From Gemmatimonadota bacterium (lineage in GTDB: Bacteria; ARS69): DNA of 64,000 nt. The notes below the pieces were generated by a model. The model was not told where the DNA came from. It searched no databases and saw only the letters and a program-made list of their open reading frames with translations. Made by a program: the position numbers and the translations under genes. The stretch spans positions 1 through 64,000 of the forward strand of contig JASLLL010000008.1 in the NCBI GenBank assembly GCA_030747075.1, read 5' to 3'. Of this stretch, positions 37,775 through 45,161 are shown in pieces. Each line of letters opens with the position of its first letter. Position 1 is the first letter of the stretch.

Positions 37775-38233
37775 ATGAACACTCGAATCTCTCGCCGCGT
37801 CACGGTAGCGGCGGCTCTTCTTGTCACGATGATGTTCGTGACCTTCTCTCCCGCGCAGGCGGGGATCACCGAGGTTCGCGAGGGCGACGCCAACCCCATG
37901 GTCTCCGTCTTCAAGTCCACCGCGTATGGCGGGCTGGCCGGGTGGCTTCTCGGGGCTGCCATCGAGCTCATCAGCGAGGACATTCACTCCGACTCCGCGC
38001 GATGGGGCTTCATCGGCGGGACGATGTTCGGGTTCGGATACGGCGTTTACCACATCATGCACCGGCCGGAACCGGTGGCCCTCCTCGATCTGGAGGATGG
38101 ACACTGGGCGGTGGCGGTGCCGACCGTGGAACTGGCGGTCGTGCGGCCGGATTCCGGTACGCCGCTGGCACCTTTCGCGCGTGACGAATCCGTGCGGGAG
38201 CTTCGCGTTCCCCTCGTCGGGTTCGCGTTCTAG
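37775..38233 (+). CDS. Small exported protein of unknown function
   Basis: A 152-aa protein from ATG 37775 (GGGAGGAA upstream). The first 30 residues are a signal peptide (basic start, A-A-A-L-L-V-T-M-M-F-V core, A-Q-A cleavage). Two Gly-rich hydrophobic stretches follow: Y-G-G-L-A-G-W-L-L-G-A-A-I-E and W-G-F-I-G-G-T-M-F-G-F-G-Y-G, possibly a helical hairpin in a membrane. The C-terminal half is beta-rich with no known motif and ends R-V-P-L-V-G-F-A-F. It lies 43 bp after dnaJ and 5 bp before rsmE. I do not recognise the family. Confidence 0.7.
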   Translation: MNTRISRRVTVAAALLVTMMFVTFSPAQAGITEVREGDANPMVSVFKSTAYGGLAGWLLGAAIELISEDIHSDSARWGFIGGTMFGFGYGVYHIMHRPEPVALLDLEDGHWAVAVPTVELAVVRPDSGTPLAPFARDESVRELRVPLVGFAF

Positions 38234-38238
38234 CCTGC

Positions 38239-38991
38239 GTGGACCGCGTCTTCGTTCCCGCGTCGGCCATCGACGGCGATCGGGCCTTGCTGGAAGGCGA
38301 GGCCCGTCGTCACGCGGGGGGTGCGCTTCGTCTTCGCGCGGGGGATCGCTTCCTGGCGACGGACGGGGCGGGGCGTGAGTTTCTTCTGGAGACCGAAGAC
38401 GCCGGGCGGCATCGCCTTTGCGCGCGCGTGGTGGAAACGCGCACGCCTGTCCCCGGGCCGGGCGCCCTCCTGACGCTGGCGATCTCCCCTCCGAAGGGAA
38501 GTCGCATGGACACCGCAGTCGAAAAGGCGGTCGAGTGCGGTGTGGGCCGTGTGATCCCCATCGAGTGCGAACGGTCGGTGGTGCGCGCGCGTGACGATTC
38601 CGCCCGCGCGCGGCGGTGGCAGCGGATCGCGCGCTCCGCCACGGTTCAGTCCGGCGGCGTGACGGTCCCCGAAGTGGATCGGTTTCGTTCGTTCGCAGCG
38701 GCCCTCGCGGATCTCTCGACCGCCGGGGTGGTTCTTCTGGCGCACGCTGCCGGGGGGGCGGTTCCCGTGGCCGAGGCGCTGGGTCCGGGGGATGCGGCCG
38801 TCGGGGTCGGCATTTTCGTCGGGCCGGAGGGCGGGTTCTCTCCCGGTGAAGTGGAAGTTGCTGTAGAGCGGGGGGCGACGCTCGTCACGCTGGGAGACAC
38901 GCGCCTTCGGACGGAGACTGCGGGAATCGTCGCGGTGGCGCTTGCGGTGGCGGCGCTGGCCCGCGGCGGCCCCCATCACAGGGAGGGTTGA
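38239..38991 (+). CDS. rsmE: 16S rRNA (uracil1498-N3)-methyltransferase
   Basis: A 250-aa SPOUT-class methyltransferase. The N-terminal PUA-like domain begins R-V-F-V-P and includes H-A-G-G-A-L-R-L-R-A-G-D. K-G-S-R-M-D, E-C-G-V-G-R-V-I-P and E-R-S are typical of RsmE. The C-terminal trefoil knot that binds S-adenosylmethionine carries G-P-E-G-G-F-S and L-G-D-T-R-L-R-T-E-T-A. It methylates U1498 in helix 44 of 16S rRNA. The start is GTG 38239, 5 bp after the previous gene. rsmE near dnaJ is a frequent bacterial arrangement. Confidence 0.95.
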   Translation: MDRVFVPASAIDGDRALLEGEARRHAGGALRLRAGDRFLATDGAGREFLLETEDAGRHRLCARVVETRTPVPGPGALLTLAISPPKGSRMDTAVEKAVECGVGRVIPIECERSVVRARDDSARARRWQRIARSATVQSGGVTVPEVDRFRSFAAALADLSTAGVVLLAHAAGGAVPVAEALGPGDAAVGVGIFVGPEGGFSPGEVEVAVERGATLVTLGDTRLRTETAGIVAVALAVAALARGGPHHREG

Positions 38992-38993
38992 GC

Positions 38994-39335
38994 ATGGCCG
39001 AGTGCATCTTCTGCGAAATCGCCGCGGGGAACATCCCCTCCACGAAGCTCCACGAGGATGACCAGTGCGTGGCGTTTAAGGACATCGCTCCCGCCGCGCC
39101 GACGCATCTGCTGGTCATCCCCAGAGAGCACCTCGCCAGCCTGGACGACGCCGATGAAGAGCACGGGGCGCTCCTGGCGCGGATGCTTCTGGTTGCGAAA
39201 AGGCTCGCGGGGGAGCGCGGGCTGGACGAGGGGTACCGGGTCGTGATCAATCGCGGCGTCCACGGCGGGCAGACGGTGGATCACCTGCACATCCATGTGC
39301 TGGGCGGCCGCCCGATGACCTGGCCTCCGGGCTAG
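38994..39335 (+). CDS. HIT-family (HINT-like) nucleotide-binding protein
   Basis: A 113-aa protein with the HIT motif H-L-H-I-H-V-L-G-G near the C-terminus, and the N-terminal C-I-F-C-E-I-A-A-G and H-L-L-V-I-P typical of bacterial HinT. These are small purine-nucleoside phosphoramidases/AMP-lysine hydrolases. ATG 38994 follows AGGG; a TTG six bases earlier is possible. It starts 2 bp after rsmE. Its stop TAG shares the palindrome CTAG with the stop of the convergent Rrf2 gene. Confidence 0.92.
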   Translation: MAECIFCEIAAGNIPSTKLHEDDQCVAFKDIAPAAPTHLLVIPREHLASLDDADEEHGALLARMLLVAKRLAGERGLDEGYRVVINRGVHGGQTVDHLHIHVLGGRPMTWPPG

Positions 39336-39829
39336 TCCTCCGACGGCGGTTCCGGGACTCCCGGCTGGACGGACGCGGGCCGATCCCCGCCCTCCTCTGT
39401 GGGGGGCAGGTTGCGCTTCATTTCCATGGTGTCCGCCATGTCGGAAAGCGCGAGTTCCTCCACATTCCCGAGGAAGGTCTCCCGGAAGCGTTTCCAGATG
39501 TCGTGCATAGGGCAGTGGGCGTCGTCGCGGCATTCATCCAGCCCCACGACGCACCGGTTCCGGATGTTGTCGATCCCGTCGATGGCATCCACGATTTCGA
39601 CCACCCGCACTTCGTGGGGAGGCTTCGTCAGCAGGAACCCCCCTCCGGGACCTCTGAGCGCCCGCACCATACCCTTGTAGGTCAGTTGATTGAGGATCTT
39701 CGCAAGGAAGTGTCGGGGAATGCCCTCCGTCTCCGCGATGTCCTTCACCTGGACCGGGGCATCCTTCCCGTAGAGGGCCAGATGGGTCAGCGCCCGCAGC
39801 GCGTATTCACACGATGTGGAGAAGAACAT
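39332..39829 (-). CDS. Rrf2-family transcriptional regulator with Fe-S type cysteines
   Basis: A 165-aa regulator. It has an N-terminal winged helix (Y-A-L-R-A-L-T-H-L-A, recognition helix in I-P-R-H-F-L-A-K-I-L-N-Q-L) and the wing R-G-P-G-G-G-F-L-L. A three-Cys motif C-x6-C-x5-C at about residues 91-105 could hold a [2Fe-2S] or [4Fe-4S] cluster, as in IscR/NsrR/RsrR. The last 30 residues are acidic/Pro-rich. It would sense iron-sulfur status, redox or NO. It is divergent from the OPT transporter gene (216-bp gap holding a palindrome), which may be under its control. No isc/suf genes are nearby. Confidence 0.88.
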   Translation of the reverse strand: MFFSTSCEYALRALTHLALYGKDAPVQVKDIAETEGIPRHFLAKILNQLTYKGMVRALRGPGGGFLLTKPPHEVRVVEIVDAIDGIDNIRNRCVVGLDECRDDAHCPMHDIWKRFRETFLGNVEELALSDMADTMEMKRNLPPTEEGGDRPASVQPGVPEPPSED

Positions 39830-39869
39830 GGGTACCTCACTGGAGGGGTTGCCGGGGAAGGGCGATTCG

Positions 39870-39918
39870 ATCCGAAGACACTAGTGCCCGGGGGAAGCGG
39901 TCGTCAAGGGTCCTTGAC
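39870..39918 (-). promoter_or_regulatory. Promoter and palindromic operator candidate upstream of the Rrf2 gene
   Basis: GTCAAGG (39903-39909), GT, CCTTGAC (39912-39918) form a perfect 7-bp-arm palindrome. Read on the minus strand, TTGACG inside it could be a -35, with TAGTGT 18 bp downstream as a -10. Overlap of dyad and -35 is what an autorepressing Rrf2 regulator would need. Confidence 0.45.
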
Positions 39919-40045
39919 CGGGGGCGGTTACGGGGATCTCGCGGTGGGCGGAGCGGAAAATCCGGGCTGGCCCGCCTGTCATCGCCCGGGATAGAGTCCC
40001 CCGCGAACGGTTTTCCCCGATGCCTCACCCATCAGGAGGACACAG

Positions 40046-42001
40046 ATGCCCGAATCCCCCGCGCCCGAGAGCCGCACGCAGATGACTCTGCCGCCGGAGG
40101 CCTACGAGGAACTGCCGGAGGGAGCGTCCTTTCCTTCGGTCGTCCCGGCTTCGCAGTCGCCCCGGGAGTTCACCGCCAAGGCGGCACTCATCGGTATTCT
40201 CGTGGGGATTGTCTTCGGGACCGCGAACGCCTATCTGGGCCTGAAGGTGGGGCTGACGGTTTCGGCCAGCATCCCGGCCGCAGTGATTGGCGTCGCCGTG
40301 TTTGGTGTGCTCCGCCGGGGGACGATCCTGGAGACGAACATCGTCCAGACGATCGGCTCCGCCGGGGAGTCGCTGGCGGCGGGGGTGATCTTCACGCTGC
40401 CGGTGCTCTTTCTGTGGGGCCTGGCGCCCGGCTTCTGGCCGATCTTCCCGCTGGCGCTCCTGGGGGGGCTCCTGGGTGTTCTCTTCATGATCCCGCTGCG
40501 TCGGTATCTCATTGTGCGGGAGCACGGGCGGCTCACCTACCCGGAGGGGACGGCGTGCGCGGAGGTTCTGGTCGCGTCGCAGGCGGGCGGTTCGCAGGCG
40601 CGGCAGCTCTTCGCCGGAATGGGGGTCGGAGCGCTCTACATGGCCGCGACCAAGTTCCTTCGCCTGTGGCCGGAGGAGCCGGATGTTCAGATCCACGGCT
40701 CCGGGTACCGTACCTCCTTCGGCGGCAGCCTCTCCCCTGAACTGCTTGGCGTGGGGTTCATCATCGGGCCGAGGATCGCGGCGGTGATGCTGGCGGGCGG
40801 GGTGGTCGGGTGGGGAGTGCTGATCCCTCTCATCTACCTGTTTGGCGATAGCGTGAACGCGCCGGTCGCTCCCGAGACCACGGCCCTCATCCGCGACATG
40901 GGCCCCTTCGAGATCTGGAGCCGGTATCTGCGCTACATCGGCGCGGGCGGGGTGGCGTTCGGGGGTCTCTTTACGCTGGTGAAGTCCTCGCCGGTCATCG
41001 TTCGCAGCTTCCGGATGGCGGTCCAGAACCTCCGGTCCAGGGGATCGGGCGAGGTTCATGTCCCGCGCACGGAACGGGATCTTCCCATCACCTGGGTCGC
41101 GGCGGCCGCCGGTGCGATGGCGCTTCTGGCCGCGTTCCTCCCGCTGAAGGTACTGGGCGGGCATATCGGAATCGTGGCGGGCGTCTGCGTCGTGGTTTTC
41201 GGCTTCTTCTTCGTGACCGTCTCCTCGCGCATTGTCGGTCTGCTGGGATCTTCGTCGAACCCCATTTCCGGCATGACGATCGCCACCGTTTTGGTCTGTG
41301 CGCTGCTCTTCGGCGGGACCGCGATCGGACTCGACGCGAAGATCACCGTGCTGACGATCGGCTCCCTGGTGTGCATTGCCGCGGCGATCGCGGGCGACAC
41401 CTCGCAGGATCTGAAGACGGGACATCTCGTCGGGGCGACCCCCCGGAAGCAGCAGATCGGCGAAGTCATCGGCGTCGTGACCGCCGCGCTGGCGATGTCC
41501 ACCGTGCTGACGCTCTTCCGCGACGGGATTGTCTCGGGCGCGTTCAAGGCTCCCCAGGCGAACCTGATCCGGCTCGTGATCGACGGCGTGCTGGAGGGGA
41601 GTCTCCCGTGGGGACTCGTCTTCACCGGGATGTTCCTGGCGTTCTGCGTGGAGATCATGGGGCTGCCGACACTGGCCTTCGCCGTCGGGCTCTATCTTCC
41701 TGTGCATCTTGCGGTTCCGATCATCGCGGGGGGGCTCATCCGGCTGGTCGTGGAAAAGCGTTTCTCCGGGGAGGACCGTGCGGAGCGGCGCGAGCGGGGC
41801 GTCCTGTACTCATCGGGACTGATTGCCGGAGGTGCGCTGGTGGGCGTGCTGGCTGCGGGCTTCGCATTCAAGGAGTTCGTGCCTTTCCCGGGGCTGCATG
41901 AGCCAGCGCCCCATGTCTGGCACTGGGCGACGGCGGCGTTCCTCGGCATGGCCGCGACGCTTGCCGTGCCCGTGCTGCGGTCATCCAGGAAGGGGGGCTG
42001 A
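40046..42001 (+). CDS. OPT-family oligopeptide transporter
   Basis: A 651-aa protein with about fourteen hydrophobic segments, starting at ATG 40046 with AGGAGG upstream. The first membrane region has G-T-A-N-A-Y-L-G-L-K-V-G-L-T-V-S-A-S-I-P-A-A, the bacterial OPT signature, followed by N-I-V-Q-T-I-G-S-A-G-E-S. It is most like bacterial OPT proteins that import small peptides or metal chelates by proton symport. The selenoprotein gene starts 1 bp after its stop, suggesting co-expression, and the divergent Rrf2 gene may regulate both. Confidence 0.9.
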   Translation: MPESPAPESRTQMTLPPEAYEELPEGASFPSVVPASQSPREFTAKAALIGILVGIVFGTANAYLGLKVGLTVSASIPAAVIGVAVFGVLRRGTILETNIVQTIGSAGESLAAGVIFTLPVLFLWGLAPGFWPIFPLALLGGLLGVLFMIPLRRYLIVREHGRLTYPEGTACAEVLVASQAGGSQARQLFAGMGVGALYMAATKFLRLWPEEPDVQIHGSGYRTSFGGSLSPELLGVGFIIGPRIAAVMLAGGVVGWGVLIPLIYLFGDSVNAPVAPETTALIRDMGPFEIWSRYLRYIGAGGVAFGGLFTLVKSSPVIVRSFRMAVQNLRSRGSGEVHVPRTERDLPITWVAAAAGAMALLAAFLPLKVLGGHIGIVAGVCVVVFGFFFVTVSSRIVGLLGSSSNPISGMTIATVLVCALLFGGTAIGLDAKITVLTIGSLVCIAAAIAGDTSQDLKTGHLVGATPRKQQIGEVIGVVTAALAMSTVLTLFRDGIVSGAFKAPQANLIRLVIDGVLEGSLPWGLVFTGMFLAFCVEIMGLPTLAFAVGLYLPVHLAVPIIAGGLIRLVVEKRFSGEDRAERRERGVLYSSGLIAGGALVGVLAAGFAFKEFVPFPGLHEPAPHVWHWATAAFLGMAATLAVPVLRSSRKGG

Positions 42002-42002
42002 G

Positions 42003-42605
42003 ATGCCCTGGATCGCCCAGGTGGAGGATGACGAAGCGGCCGGTCTTCTGAAGAAGGAGTTCGACGACGCACGGCGCCGTTCCGGGCGCGTCTGGAACAT
42101 CGTCCGGATCATGAGCGCGAACCCCCGCGTGCTCTCCGCCAGCATTCGCCACTACGCGGCGATCATGCTCGGCTCGTCGCCGCTCTCGCGCGTCCGAAGG
42201 GAGATGCTCGCCACGGTGGTCGCGAGCGAAGTGGGCTGCCGGTACTGAACCCGCGCCCATGCACACGACCTCCGGGCAGAGGTCGCGAAGGAGGGAGTGG
42301 CGGAAGGCGAGGCGGAGCGACTTGCGCACGCGGTAGCGCGCGACTGGCGCGCGGCACCGCTTTCGGAGGCCGACCGGGCGCTGTGCGCTCATGCGGCGAA
42401 GCTCACGCACCACATGGCGGCGACGGGGCCCGAAGACCTTGACGCGCTGCGAGATGCCGGGTTCGACGATGTCGCCATCCACGACGCCACCCAGGTGATC
42501 GCGTACTTTCACTACATCACCCGGATCGCGGAGTCGCTGGGTGTGGAGCCGGAGAGCGAGATCCCCGCCTACGGAGAAACCACCGACACGCGTGACTCTC
42601 CGTGA
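42003..42605 (+). CDS. AhpD-like peroxidase-related selenoprotein (UGA = Sec at codon 82)
   Basis: One 201-codon frame runs from ATG 42003 to TGA 42603-42605 and is broken only by TGA at 42246-42248. Both halves match AhpD-like peroxidase-related proteins of the carboxymuconolactone decarboxylase superfamily. The first part has P-W-I-x-x-V, G-R-V-W-N-I and S-P-L-S-R-V-R-R-E-M-L-A-T-V-V-A. The second has A-L-C-A-H-A-A-K-L-T and I-H-D-A-T-Q-V-I-A-Y-F. The UGA replaces the second Cys of the family's C-x-x-C, giving C79-R-Y-U82 followed by His86 at the conserved spacing. Family members reduce peroxides through this redox pair. A SECIS-like hairpin follows the UGA, and selC is at 22144. The alternative, two decayed ORFs, is unlikely since both halves are fully conserved in style. 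Confidence 0.88.
42266..42285 (+). promoter_or_regulatory. Candidate bacterial SECIS element in the selenoprotein mRNA
   Basis: A perfect 7-bp stem CGACCTC (42266-42272) / GAGGTCG (42279-42285) with loop CGGGCA. The loop begins 24 nt after the UGA, inside the 16-37-nt window known for bacterial SECIS elements, and contains the G-rich apex expected for SelB recognition. Confidence 0.75.
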
Positions 42606-42624
42606 CCACGATGGCGCGGGGGGC

Positions 42625-42653
42625 TTGACAAGCGGCTCTTTGCGCCATACCTT
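42625..42653 (+). promoter_or_regulatory. Sigma-70-type promoter upstream of mutS2
   Basis: TTGACA (42625-42630), a 17-bp spacer, then TACCTT (42648-42653). The hexamers lie within a 9-bp inverted repeat, GCTTGACAA (42623-42631) and TTGTCAAGC (42653-42661). A second dyad, GGGTTTCG/CGAAACCC, follows at about 42667-42689 in the presumed leader. Confidence 0.6.
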
Positions 42654-42781
42654 TGTCAAGCTCGCGGGTTTCGGGCGGATCGAAACCCCCCAAGCCATTG
42701 ACCCATAGCAAGTTACCTGACACGCCCGGACCGCCCGTCCTCGGACCGGCAGCCCGGGTTGTCGTGTCTTCCCCGGGGACC

Positions 42782-45157
42782 ATGAACGCTCATACGCTGC
42801 GCATACTGGAGTTTGACCGGATTCGTGCCCTCCTTGCGGGCATGGCCCTGTCCGACGGGGGGCGCCGTCTCGCGGGCGCGCTGACTCCTTCCCCGGACCC
42901 GGGGGAGGTTGCAGAGCGTCTGGTGTGCGTCACAGAGGTCCTGCGCCTCATGGCGGACTCGGGGCTTCCGCTGCAGGGGCTGGAGGACATCGAGTCCGTT
43001 CTGGAGAGAATCCGCCCGGACGGCGCTGTGCTCACGGGAGAGGAAGCCGCGCGGGTCGGGAAGAATCTCCATGTCGCGCGCCGAGTGGCCCGCGTTCTGC
43101 ATGAACGCCGGGAGGACACCCCGCGCCTGGCGGATCGCGCGGCCCGCCTTTCGCCGCAGGGGCCGCTGCGCGAGGAGATCGACCGATGCGTGGATTCCTC
43201 CGGAGAGGTCCTGGACGGGGCCAGCCCGGCGCTTCGCAAGCTTCGCCGGGAGCAGGAGGTGGTGCGGCAGCGGTTGCTCTCGCGACTGGGGGGGATCGTG
43301 CGGTCTCTCACGGGAGCGGGAGATGAACCCGTGGTCACGCTGCGCAGCGGGCGCTTTGTCCTCAGCGTTCGGAGGGATCGCTCGGGAAAACTGAACGGGG
43401 TCATCCACGGCCAGTCGGGCAGCGGGGCTTCAATCTATCTGGAGCCCTCGGCGGCGGTGGAAATGAACAACGAGCTGGCGGCTCTGCGCGGCTCGGAAGC
43501 CCGGGAGGTTCGCCGGATTCTCACCGAGATCACCGTGCGGGTCCGGGCGGTTCTCCCGGAACTGAAGGAGAACGAGAGCTGCCTCTGTGCTCTGGATCTC
43601 ATCCACGCGTCGGGTCGCTTCTCGCGGGAGCTGGAATGCGTCCCCGCGCTGCCGTCTGAGGATGGCGCCCTGGAGGTCGTCCGGGGGGCGCACCCGCTGC
43701 TCCTTCTGGCGCTCCGGGAGACAGACGGGGTGGTCGTGCCGTTGGATTTCGCACTGGGAGGCGGGCACGCCCCGACGCTGGTGATCACCGGGCCCAACAC
43801 CGGCGGGAAGACCGTTGCGCTGAAGACCGTGGGCCTGTTTGCGCTCATGAACCAGTCCGGGCTTCCACTTCCTGCCGCCGAAGGGACGAGGTTTCCGGTT
43901 TTCCGGCGGATTCATGCGGACATCGGGGACGAGCAGTCGATCGAGCGCAGCCTGTCGACATTCTCCTCACACATGGCGCATGTGAACCAGGTTCTGTCGG
44001 AGGCGGACGGAGACACGCTGGTGCTGCTGGACGAAATCGGTGTCGGCACGGACCCGGAAGAAGGCGCGGCCCTCGCGAAGGCGGTTCTCACGCACCTGAC
44101 GGAGTGCGGCGCACGGACGGTGGTGACCACCCACTATGGATCGCTGAAGGCGTTCGCGCACGAGGCGGCGGGGATGGAGAACGCATCGCTGGAGTTCGAT
44201 CGGGAGAGCCTGACGCCCACTTATCACTTCCTGCAGGGAGTTCCCGGGTCTTCGGAGGCGCTGTCTGTCGCCCAAAGGCTCGGCTTTCCGGAACCGCTGG
44301 TGGATGCGGCACGCCGGATGCTCGGCGAAGAGAAGGAGGCGGTGGAGGGGCTGCTGCAGGATCTCAGGGATCGGCGGGCGGAACTGGCCCACGCACAGGC
44401 GGATCTCGACGCGGAGAAGCAACGCGCGGTCATCGCCCGGGAGAAAGCGGAGGAGCGGCTTCGGGGGCTTGGGCAGGAGCGTCGGAAACTGGAGCGGGAC
44501 GCGCTGGACAAGGCTCGCCGTCTGGTGGAGCAGGCAAAAGCGGAACTGGGCGAAATCCTCGGGGCGGCCCGGACCGACGCCGCGTCGGAGAAGGCTGCCG
44601 GACGCGCTCGCACGCGACTGGGGGAGATGGAAGGAGACCTGGAGCGGCGGCTCTCCCGGCAAGTGGAAGCCGGTCGGGCACCGGAACGCCCGGCGCGCGC
44701 AGAGGAGATCACGGAGGGAACGCCGGTGCTCATTTCCCGTGTGGGGTGGAAGGGGACCGCACTGGGCGCACCCGGTTCGTCGGGAAAGGTGGATGTGGCG
44801 GTGGGGTCTCTTCGCGTGGAAGTCCCGCTGGCGGATCTGGAGCTGCGGGCGCGGACTCGCGCGGAGAAGCGGCAGTCGGTGCCCGTCGTGCGCCGGGAGG
44901 ATTCGGACAGTGTCTCGGAGATCGACCTTCGGGGAAAGACGGTGGACGAGGCCGTGGGAGAAGTGGATCGCGTCCTCGACGGACTGGTCGTCTCGGGCGG
45001 GTCGTGGGTGAGGATCATCCACGGGAAAGGGACGGGCGCACTGCGCTCCGCCATCACGGCGGAACTGGAGCAGGACGCTCGCGTGAAGAGCTTTCGCACG
45101 GGAGAACCGGCGGAAGGCGGAACCGGCGTTACCATCGCCGTACTGAACGGGGGTTAG
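42782..45157 (+). CDS. mutS2: Endonuclease MutS2
   Basis: A 791-aa protein. The lever/clamp core (about 1-310) is followed by the MutS ATPase: Walker A G-P-N-T-G-G-K-T, Walker B L-V-L-L-D-E-I-G-V-G-T-D-P, and the signature S-T-F-S-S-H. A charged coiled coil (about 515-640) leads to a KOW-like region and the C-terminal Smr nuclease domain (D-L-R-G-K-T-V-D-E-A, H-G-K-G-T-G-A-L-R). It lacks the mismatch-binding N-terminal domain of MutS. MutS2 suppresses homologous recombination or rescues collided ribosomes, depending on species. ATG 42782 is the first sensible start after the promoter region. dnaG follows 4 bp later. Confidence 0.95.
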   Translation: MNAHTLRILEFDRIRALLAGMALSDGGRRLAGALTPSPDPGEVAERLVCVTEVLRLMADSGLPLQGLEDIESVLERIRPDGAVLTGEEAARVGKNLHVARRVARVLHERREDTPRLADRAARLSPQGPLREEIDRCVDSSGEVLDGASPALRKLRREQEVVRQRLLSRLGGIVRSLTGAGDEPVVTLRSGRFVLSVRRDRSGKLNGVIHGQSGSGASIYLEPSAAVEMNNELAALRGSEAREVRRILTEITVRVRAVLPELKENESCLCALDLIHASGRFSRELECVPALPSEDGALEVVRGAHPLLLLALRETDGVVVPLDFALGGGHAPTLVITGPNTGGKTVALKTVGLFALMNQSGLPLPAAEGTRFPVFRRIHADIGDEQSIERSLSTFSSHMAHVNQVLSEADGDTLVLLDEIGVGTDPEEGAALAKAVLTHLTECGARTVVTTHYGSLKAFAHEAAGMENASLEFDRESLTPTYHFLQGVPGSSEALSVAQRLGFPEPLVDAARRMLGEEKEAVEGLLQDLRDRRAELAHAQADLDAEKQRAVIAREKAEERLRGLGQERRKLERDALDKARRLVEQAKAELGEILGAARTDAASEKAAGRARTRLGEMEGDLERRLSRQVEAGRAPERPARAEEITEGTPVLISRVGWKGTALGAPGSSGKVDVAVGSLRVEVPLADLELRARTRAEKRQSVPVVRREDSDSVSEIDLRGKTVDEAVGEVDRVLDGLVVSGGSWVRIIHGKGTGALRSAITAELEQDARVKSFRTGEPAEGGTGVTIAVLNGG

Positions 45158-45161
45158 CATC

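Noticed and set aside
42003-42605. Two separate genes (42003-42248 and 42297-42605)
   Set aside because: The halves are consecutive parts of one known fold in one frame, the second has no ribosome site or natural N-terminus, and the break is a UGA at a redox Cys position.
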